This document shows positions 7,110 through 12,969 of a stretch of DNA of 15,204 nucleotides, piece by piece. Numbering within the stretch: the first letter of the stretch is position 1; each line of letters starts with the position of its first letter. The notes below the pieces were generated by a model. The model made no database searches. It saw only the letters and a list, made by a program, of their open reading frames with translations, and had not been told where the DNA came from. The position numbers and the translations under genes were made by a program. Source of the DNA: Candidatus Latescibacterota bacterium (GTDB lineage: Bacteria > Latescibacterota > UBA2968 > UBA8231); NCBI GenBank assembly GCA_022826515.1, contig JAJDUT010000081.1, forward strand, positions 1 through 15,204. The letters are read 5' to 3'.

Positions 7110-9050
7110 TCAACCCCAGAAAATCACATTGCCGACCATGCCGGTAAAGTGATCGACAAACAGGAAAAGGCCCCCCGGCACGATGTGCCCGGCAATCATG
7201 CCCATGAAAAAGGGGCGCGTCTTGCGGTAGAGCGCCACGCCGCCGTAGCGCAGCACCGACACCTTGATCAGCCACGCCAAGAACATGTCGAACCAAAGGT
7301 GATCCATAATCCCGGTCGGGCCAATGGGGTAGCCGAGGGGATGGAGGGGCCACCAGACGTAGTACCAGCGCGCCAACATCAACAGCAGCATCACGCCCGC
7401 CCCAATCCCGGTGTTGATCCAACCCCACAGATGCGGCTCGCTCGGCGTGCGAATCAAGCCAGCGGCATAGTCGTAGAACCCGTGCTGGCCCCCGGGAATT
7501 TTCAAGTTGAGCGCCCCGTACGAATAGCCCAGTTCCATCACCACCCACATCGACGAAACCATCCCGACGGCCATAGCCAAGATCATCGTCCAAAACAGCG
7601 GGCGTTTAGAACCGCCAAACCCCTCGCCCAACTTGAGACTGTTGGCGGCTGACGTCATCGCAAAACTGCGGCCAGTCGTCCAGAAATAGGTCGTCGCCAA
7701 CACGACCAAGCCTTGGGCACCAATGGCCGACGAGCCAACCGCAGAGACCACGATAGCAGCCGAGCCGACCGGCACCGAACCGTCCGAAAGCCCCCCTTCG
7801 GCGATCAGGCGCGTAAACCCCACAAAAAGCGCGAAAGTGGTAAAGAGAAACGCTAGCGCAACCCAGACGGGCAGACCTGCCAGCGCGAGCCACGCGACCA
7901 TCACCGCGCTACTCCCCACCAAGATGAATACAGCCGTCCGGTAGGAGAGAATTTCGCCGGAATCATCTACCGTCGGGTCTCCCCACACGGCCTTGCGGCA
8001 AACCGCCCACAGGTGCTTGCGGGCCGCGAACAGGCCAAACAGAAACAGCACCAACATGCCGCCCATCGACTGGTGGACGAGGATCGGGTCGATGATCGAG
8101 TGCCCACCCCCCATCATCTCCGAACTGGTGACGCCTAAAACGGCGAATGTGGTGCGCAGGGCGTTGGCGAAGAGGTTGAAAAACCACAGGCTGAAGGCGA
8201 TTTCGGTTTTGAGAAAGTAGAAAAAGCCCAAAATGTTGAAGCGAAATTTGAATTGCAGTTCGGACAGGTTGTCGAAGATGGGCAAGATGAAATGGATGGG
8301 ATCGACATTGGTGGCAATGGGCACGGTCTCCGGGAAGTAATTGTGCAGCCCGTGCAGGGTGCCCCAGATGGCCGGTACGGAAAACCCGGTCCACATCACC
8401 GGGTTTTTGAAGAATGGGGCCATGCGGTCCCCCCCGGCGTCCTGCTCGGTGAGGGCCATCGGCACCTGGACCAGCGGATAGGTCAGCCGCTCGTAGTCGT
8501 TCCACTGCTTGCGCAGAATCGCCATCGCGGCAATCATCGCCAAGAACAAAGCCCACACGAGCGGTGCCCAGCGCAAAAACATCGGCAGCCAGCCGGCCCA
8601 CGGGATGGACCGGCCCTGCTCCAAGCCCTCGTAAAAAGGCCACATGACGCTTAGGTCGCGCGGCTCCAGCCAGTCTGCTAGGTGGGGTTGGATGAGCGTG
8701 TGCCAGTCGTTTTCCGGCGTGGCAAAGTAAAAGGGGGTGAGGATCGTGCCGATGAACCGGCCGGCAAAAAACACCGGCAGGGGCGAGGCCATGACCATCA
8801 TTATGTAGATGAGCAGGAGCTCGCCGCGGTTTAGCCCCGCGCGCGGATGGACCAGCTTGAGCAGTGGGTTGATCAACCCAGCGAGGAAAAAGAGCAAGAA
8901 CAGGGCACCGACCGTGCTGGTCCCGAGCGTCATGTACGAGCCGCGCAGAAAGAAAACCCCATACGAGTCGCCCGCGGCCACGAAAAACGTGAACAGGCAG
9001 CCGAGGATCAGCGCCTTAGGCGTGAAAACTCGGGCCGCTGGGGGGCGCAA
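7110..9050 (-). CDS. DUF6785/DUF6784-type polytopic membrane protein, OPT-like transporter
   Basis: 646 residues with roughly a dozen or more hydrophobic segments, for example about 13-35, 43-64, 78-97, 161-180, 375-412, 486-507 and 545-567. Family-style blocks are RLTYPLVQVPMAL (188-200), FNILGFFYFLKTEIAFSLWF (271-290), RLIAEGGLSDG (414-424) and WWPLHPLGYPIG (566-577). I recognise this as the DUF6785 family found in planctomycete, poribacterial and latescibacterial genomes. The RLTYPL, AEGGL and HPLGY blocks recall oligopeptide transporters (OPT), but the substrate is unknown. It should sit in the inner membrane. The start is a TTG at 9050: GGAG lies 8 bases upstream, inside the 3' end of the preceding gene whose TAG is only 3 bases away. 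The next ATG would delete the first membrane segment. Coupled translation with the outer-membrane-type gene upstream suggests a common role, perhaps uptake of what the surface proteins capture. Confidence 0.8.
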   Translation of the reverse strand: MRPPAARVFTPKALILGCLFTFFVAAGDSYGVFFLRGSYMTLGTSTVGALFLLFFLAGLINPLLKLVHPRAGLNRGELLLIYIMMVMASPLPVFFAGRFIGTILTPFYFATPENDWHTLIQPHLADWLEPRDLSVMWPFYEGLEQGRSIPWAGWLPMFLRWAPLVWALFLAMIAAMAILRKQWNDYERLTYPLVQVPMALTEQDAGGDRMAPFFKNPVMWTGFSVPAIWGTLHGLHNYFPETVPIATNVDPIHFILPIFDNLSELQFKFRFNILGFFYFLKTEIAFSLWFFNLFANALRTTFAVLGVTSSEMMGGGHSIIDPILVHQSMGGMLVLFLFGLFAARKHLWAVCRKAVWGDPTVDDSGEILSYRTAVFILVGSSAVMVAWLALAGLPVWVALAFLFTTFALFVGFTRLIAEGGLSDGSVPVGSAAIVVSAVGSSAIGAQGLVVLATTYFWTTGRSFAMTSAANSLKLGEGFGGSKRPLFWTMILAMAVGMVSSMWVVMELGYSYGALNLKIPGGQHGFYDYAAGLIRTPSEPHLWGWINTGIGAGVMLLLMLARWYYVWWPLHPLGYPIGPTGIMDHLWFDMFLAWLIKVSVLRYGGVALYRKTRPFFMGMIAGHIVPGGLFLFVDHFTGMVGNVIFWG

Positions 9051-9053
9051 GGA

Positions 9054-11693
9054 CTACACTCCGCCGGTGGCAGCAAAGATGCGGACGAAGACGATCGATT
9101 GCTTCTGGGTTTGCTCGGCGAAGAACTGGCGCTCTAGCAGGAAGCCCGCGTTCATGGTCAGCTCGTACCCCTGATAGGACGACACATTGGTCAGCAGAGC
9201 CGAAAACACGAGGCTGCGGAAGTCATCGATATAGCTCGGCGACGCCTCGGCTGGACGCTCGATCAGGTTCTCGAAGAGGCTGAATTCAACGCCGAAGTCC
9301 AAAAGCGTCTTTGGCAGGAGCACGTACTGGCCCAAAAAGAAAAAGCTCTCCGTCAGTTCGTTGGCTTCCAAACCGGCCAGCGCAGTAGGCGTTTCTCGCT
9401 CGTACATGCTCTTCCACTTGGGATAGAGGGCGAGTCGGTCGCTGGGGCGGATGGCGTAATCGGCCTTGTTGATCAGGCCCAAAAACGAGCGGTCGCGCTT
9501 GAGGCGGGTCTGATCACCGCGCTGGTCGAAGCGCTCGTACTTCAGCTTGCCCTCGACGTTCAGGTTGGCAATGCGAAAGTAGCGGGCCTGCAAATACAGC
9601 ACGTTGACAAAGGTATCTTGATTGTCGAGCGGATCGGCAAAATCCGTCAGGCCGATGGGGTCGCGCCAGACGATGCGGTCCTCGGGCAAGTTGTCGGCCA
9701 CTAGTTTGGCGTGTTCAAAAAGGGATATATCTAACCCGGGATAGGATTTTTCCACGGTCAGCAGCCCGTAAAACGAGCGGCTCTCGCGGTCGCTGCTCAG
9801 TTGGTGCTCGGCGAGCCGACCAACGGTCAGCCGGGAGCTCTCGGTGATTTTCAATCCCCCGTACGCGTTGTACCCGCGATGGTCGCGCTCGTAGGGGTAG
9901 TCGGGCAGGCGGTCGTCCTCAAAGCGGTCGATGATCGTGTTGTTGTTCATGTCCATGCCAAAGAGGAACTCCGGCGGATCGACCTGATAGCGCAGGAAAG
10001 GCTCGACGTAATCCGGGCGGCTGTTCTGGTTTTGGTTGAAGTCGGAAATAAAATCGTTGTTTTCGTCCAGTCCGGGAAAAATCTCCGTGTCGCGGCCCTG
10101 CGAGCCGCCCTGGCCGCCAAACCCTTGACTCTGGCGATAGCGCTGCCAGTCGGTGTAGCGGTCTTGGTCGTCGTTGTCATCGACAAACTCAAAGAGGTTT
10201 TGGGTCTCGCTGGCGTAGTCGATGACCCCGCCCGGATCGGCGATAAAGGCCGTGGTGCTGTAATCGGGATCTATGGTGAACACCTCGCCGTACGCAAAGA
10301 AGGGGTAGCGCTGGTACGAGGCCGTGACGTATCCGGCTTCGGCCGTTTCCTTGTACGCGGCTAGCTTGCGAAAATTCTGGTTGGGGAAGCGGCGAAAGCG
10401 GCGGTTGAGAGCCCATTCGGCCCGCAGGTCAAAGTGGGCGAGGTTGATCAGCTCCAGGTCCATGCCGATCACCTCGTGCCCGGTCGGCAGGCCGTAGGCA
10501 AAGCGCACAAACGTCTGGTTGGAGCCATCGGTGATCTCGTCGCGAGCCTGGGCCACCGGCAAGAAAACCTGCTCGCCCCGGGCATTAGTCTGGAGATTGG
10601 AGGCGATCTCTATGCGGTAGTCATTGGACACCACCAGTTCGAATTCGAGCTTCTTGGCCTCGCGGAAGGTGCCCACTTTTTCGGTTGGGCTAAAATCGTT
10701 GCGAATGTCGTAGATGAGCTCAATTACGTCCGAGCCACTCACCTCCAAAATGCCCTCGCGCCGCACGCCGCCGCGCACCAAGGGCACGATCTCCGGGTGC
10801 AGCTCTCCGTCGATGATCACCTGATCGACGAAAAACGAGGCCCCGGTTTCTTCGGATTCGGGCGAGTCGTCGGCGATGCGGATGATGACCCGCTCGACAT
10901 TGCCCGTGTTCTGCGGACCGGTCAGCAGGCCCTTGAGCGAGTTGTCGCCGAGGCTCAGCTCGCTGCTGGTATTGGACACATTGACCCACGTCAGGCCCAG
11001 CTTGGCGAAATCGCCCACTTGGGCCACGCCGCGCGCACCGAGCAGGCGGGTCGTATTTTCGATCGCCGAAGCCCCGCCCGCCTCGTTGAGCGCGGTAAAC
11101 CCCGGCGCGTTGAGCCGCGATCCGAGGAGGGTTACCGCGTACTTGTCGGCGAGAAAGTCCCACTGCAACCCATTGAACGTGGGCTTGGAAAAGGTCAGGG
11201 GGGTGAGCGTCGTGCGGATGGCGTCGCCCACCGTCAGGGAGGTGTGGAACTGGCCGTGGCTGGCCGACGAGATGACGAGACTGTCGAACCAGCGGCCAAA
11301 GCGGGTGCCCTTCAACAGGGCACTGCCCTGGCGCAGAGGGCTAGTTTCAGTCCAGTCGTAGATGACCCAGCCGCGATTGATATACTGGCCGAAGAGGTTG
11401 TAGTTGCGAGTGCCTTCGAGCAGGATGTTGACGTAGCGCTGGTAGTTGTCGCGCGCGTAGTTGCTGTACTCCCAGCCGCGCCACTGGTATTCGTAGTACA
11501 GATTCTGCGGCAAGTACCACTTGCGCCGGTTGGGTGCCAAGGCACCCGGATGGATGCGCACCCCGCGAATCCCGGGCTCCTCAACTGGCCGAAAGCCCGT
11601 AGATAGCTGGGCGAAAGCCGTGGACTCCAAGAGTACAAACGCGCACCACAATAGCAAGATCGGCCCTCTGCTACAAAGGGTTGTCAGCCTCAT
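9054..11693 (-). CDS. Large exported protein, probable outer-membrane beta-barrel with Ca-binding-like loops
   Basis: 879 residues from ATG 11693, chosen for its AGGAG 7 bases upstream and because residues 1-28 form a clean signal peptide (ILLLWCAFVLLESTAFA). An ATG at 11741 in the same frame has no ribosome site and would bury the signal. The middle resembles beta-sandwich material (about 30-480). Three acidic loops follow with the spacing D-x-N-x-(D/N)...D: about 505-515, 543-551 and 581-589, like EF-hand, dockerin or thrombospondin type 3 calcium sites. From about 604 to the end the sequence alternates short polar turns with amphipathic strands (YGGLKI, SFYGLLTVEKSY, FVNVLYLQARYF, SIVFVRIF), as in outer-membrane porin-like barrels. 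I cannot assign a named family. It is the first gene of the operon and is followed 3 bases later by the transporter, so it may be the outer-membrane partner of that transporter; this is inference. Confidence 0.75.
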   Translation of the reverse strand: MRLTTLCSRGPILLLWCAFVLLESTAFAQLSTGFRPVEEPGIRGVRIHPGALAPNRRKWYLPQNLYYEYQWRGWEYSNYARDNYQRYVNILLEGTRNYNLFGQYINRGWVIYDWTETSPLRQGSALLKGTRFGRWFDSLVISSASHGQFHTSLTVGDAIRTTLTPLTFSKPTFNGLQWDFLADKYAVTLLGSRLNAPGFTALNEAGGASAIENTTRLLGARGVAQVGDFAKLGLTWVNVSNTSSELSLGDNSLKGLLTGPQNTGNVERVIIRIADDSPESEETGASFFVDQVIIDGELHPEIVPLVRGGVRREGILEVSGSDVIELIYDIRNDFSPTEKVGTFREAKKLEFELVVSNDYRIEIASNLQTNARGEQVFLPVAQARDEITDGSNQTFVRFAYGLPTGHEVIGMDLELINLAHFDLRAEWALNRRFRRFPNQNFRKLAAYKETAEAGYVTASYQRYPFFAYGEVFTIDPDYSTTAFIADPGGVIDYASETQNLFEFVDDNDDQDRYTDWQRYRQSQGFGGQGGSQGRDTEIFPGLDENNDFISDFNQNQNSRPDYVEPFLRYQVDPPEFLFGMDMNNNTIIDRFEDDRLPDYPYERDHRGYNAYGGLKITESSRLTVGRLAEHQLSSDRESRSFYGLLTVEKSYPGLDISLFEHAKLVADNLPEDRIVWRDPIGLTDFADPLDNQDTFVNVLYLQARYFRIANLNVEGKLKYERFDQRGDQTRLKRDRSFLGLINKADYAIRPSDRLALYPKWKSMYERETPTALAGLEANELTESFFFLGQYVLLPKTLLDFGVEFSLFENLIERPAEASPSYIDDFRSLVFSALLTNVSSYQGYELTMNAGFLLERQFFAEQTQKQSIVFVRIFAATGGV

Positions 11694-11749
11694 AATCCAT
11701 CTCCTAATGAGGAAAAGCCCGCCTAGATCTGCGAGCGCCATCGGCTGAC

Positions 11750-11779
11750 AATATACGCCCCGTTCCCACTACTTACCAA
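11750..11779 (-). promoter_or_regulatory. Putative sigma-70-type promoter of the minus-strand operon
   Basis: On the minus strand TTGGTA (11779-11774) is followed after 18 bases by TATATT (11755-11750), a fair -35/-10 pair. Transcription would begin around 11743, about 50 bases ahead of the ATG at 11693. Consensus matching by eye only. Confidence 0.4.
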
Positions 11780-11857
11780 GTCAGACCCGCGCTGTCGCGC
11801 CCGCAAAAACGGCATTTTCTTGCGTAAATTTGTATCGCCTGTCTGGGCTTTTTTGTT

Positions 11858-11863
11858 TATAAT
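11858..11863 (+). promoter_or_regulatory. Candidate -10 box for the divergent plus-strand genes
   Basis: A perfect TATAAT lies at 11858-11863, in an A+T-rich patch within the divergent intergenic region and about 115 bases ahead of the CBM9-like start at 11978. No good -35 hexamer is found at 16-19 bases spacing (TTGTAT at 11830 would be 22 away), so an activator or a different sigma factor may be involved. The rest of this divergent region (11694-11977) contains no gene that I can support. Confidence 0.35.
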
Positions 11864-11894
11864 GTAAAGTTACCGCAGCATTTTCATTTATCCG

Positions 11895-11960
11895 AAAGGA
11901 GGTTGCACAGCTTGCTGAAGGACAATTCCCACATCCCTTTTTCTTTTTTTGTTTCTTCCA
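11895..11960 (+). promoter_or_regulatory. Orphan strong Shine-Dalgarno and pyrimidine-rich leader
   Basis: AAAGGAGG (11895-11902) is a near-perfect anti-16S match but lies 75 bases ahead of the chosen ATG. TTG 11912 and CTG 11915 sit about 9-12 bases behind it and are in frame with the main gene without a stop. A T-rich pyrimidine tract (about 11934-11959) follows, and then a second Shine-Dalgarno, AAGGAG (11964-11969). This could be a standby ribosome site, an alternative start, or a leader that controls the downstream gene. Confidence 0.35.
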
Positions 11961-11977
11961 ATCAAGGAGCGTACAGC

Positions 11978-12889
11978 ATGAGAAAGTTCGGCTTTTTCGC
12001 CTTGTCTTTTGGGCTGGCGTGCCTGTTGAGCACGGCGGCTTTTGCCCACGTAGGCGTGACCGTGTTCTATCCCCAGGTGCCGGATCCGGCTGCCATCACC
12101 ATCGACGGCAACGACGACGACTGGGGTTGGTACGACCCGGCTCTCGCCCTCAATCAGCCCGATTTCTTCGACCGCGCCAGCGATTTCGTCGAGTTGTCGG
12201 ACTACGACTTCACCATCCTCAATGCTTGGTCGGCGGAGCCAGACAACAAGTGGTACGGCTTTGCGCGCTTTGTCGATGACACCCTCAAGTACGATTCGCC
12301 CGTCAAGGAGTGGTGGAAAGACGACTGCTTGCAGATAACCGTGGACGCCGATCACCTCGGCGGCAATATCCTCGGTTCCGACCTCGAGCAGATCGCCAAT
12401 GGCCAGCGCTGGCACGTGCGCATCTTCCCGCCGGCTGGCGAGTCCCTGTTGCCCAACCAGACCTGCTTCTTCTACAGCCAGCTAGAGTTCATCGACTCCA
12501 CCGAGCTGCTCTGGGGAGTGGAGCCGGAGTTTTTCGAGGCCGCCTGGACCGTCCTACCAGCGGGTGCCGAGAACCTGACGGTTGGCCCGGTTGAGTACAC
12601 CTATGAGTGGCGGGGTGCCCTGTGGGACATCTGGGGGCTGAGCGAAGCCGAGAGTACGCGGCACACGTTCGCCGAGGACGACGTGATTCACCTCGGCTAT
12701 CGCCCGCTCGACGCCGACCGCCCCGGCGGTGGACGCAAGCACTCCATGTACATCAACGACGGCAGCCAGTCGCAGGACGTCGATGCTTCGCAAATGCCCG
12801 ACTTCTGGGCACTGGCGGCGACCGAGACTAACGTGGAAAATGACACTTGGGGCCACATCAAAAACAGCATGTCCGAACGCCTCAAGTAG
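11978..12889 (+). CDS. Secreted CBM9-like (DOMON-type) protein, copy B
   Basis: 303 residues from ATG 11978, preceded by AAGGAG at a spacing of 8. A classic signal peptide (MRKFGFFALSFGLACLLSTAAFA, split here only as residues 1-23) ends before HVGVTV. The mature protein opens VPDPAAITIDG (34-44), with DW at 48-49. It continues with YDFTILNAWS (76-85), WWKDDCLQITVD (112-123), VEYTYEWRGALWDI (205-218) and DADRPGGGRKHSMYI (245-259). These blocks align with copy A (221-1153). The fold assignment to CBM9/DOMON-like beta-sandwiches rests on the ITIDG...DW opening and the WxxDD...ITVD core. These domains bind carbohydrates or other small ligands; none of the enzyme domains usually attached is present, so it probably works as a free or surface-bound binding protein. 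An upstream in-frame extension from TTG 11903 is unlikely because it would precede the signal peptide. It heads the plus-strand pair. Confidence 0.87.
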   Translation: MRKFGFFALSFGLACLLSTAAFAHVGVTVFYPQVPDPAAITIDGNDDDWGWYDPALALNQPDFFDRASDFVELSDYDFTILNAWSAEPDNKWYGFARFVDDTLKYDSPVKEWWKDDCLQITVDADHLGGNILGSDLEQIANGQRWHVRIFPPAGESLLPNQTCFFYSQLEFIDSTELLWGVEPEFFEAAWTVLPAGAENLTVGPVEYTYEWRGALWDIWGLSEAESTRHTFAEDDVIHLGYRPLDADRPGGGRKHSMYINDGSQSQDVDASQMPDFWALAATETNVENDTWGHIKNSMSERLK

Positions 12890-12911
12890 CAATTCAGTAG
12901 AATCTGTTATG

Positions 12912-12955
12912 AGGGGAAGGGGTGCTGTGCGCCCCTTCCCCTTAATCATTTTTTT
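12912..12955 (+). terminator. Strong intrinsic terminator or attenuator between the two plus-strand genes
   Basis: AGGGGAAGGGG (12912-12922) pairs perfectly with CCCCTTCCCCT (12932-12942). The loop is nine bases and can close further through TGC/GCG. Seven T follow at 12949-12955. It sits 22 bases after the CBM9-like stop, and its T-run ends two bases before the Shine-Dalgarno of the next gene (GGAGG 12958-12962). Partial read-through would set a high CBM9-like to low discoidin/FlgD-Ig expression ratio. Confidence 0.8.
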
Positions 12956-12969
12956 GCGGAGGCTGGCTG

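Noticed and set aside
10434..11606. A 390-codon plus-strand open frame
   Set aside because: It lies entirely antisense to the barrel-like gene, has no signal or domain, and results from GC-rich codon bias.
11694..11741. N-terminal extension of the barrel-like gene from ATG 11741
   Set aside because: No ribosome site, and it would bury the signal peptide; ATG 11693 has AGGAG at ideal spacing.
11837..11856. Possible terminator GCC...GGGC followed by TTTTTT upstream of the -10 box
   Set aside because: The stem is only three pairs, too weak to support.
11903..11977. N-terminal extension of the CBM9-like copy B from TTG 11903
   Set aside because: It would place 25 residues before a textbook signal peptide, and the TTG directly abuts the Shine-Dalgarno; ATG 11978 has its own well-spaced site.
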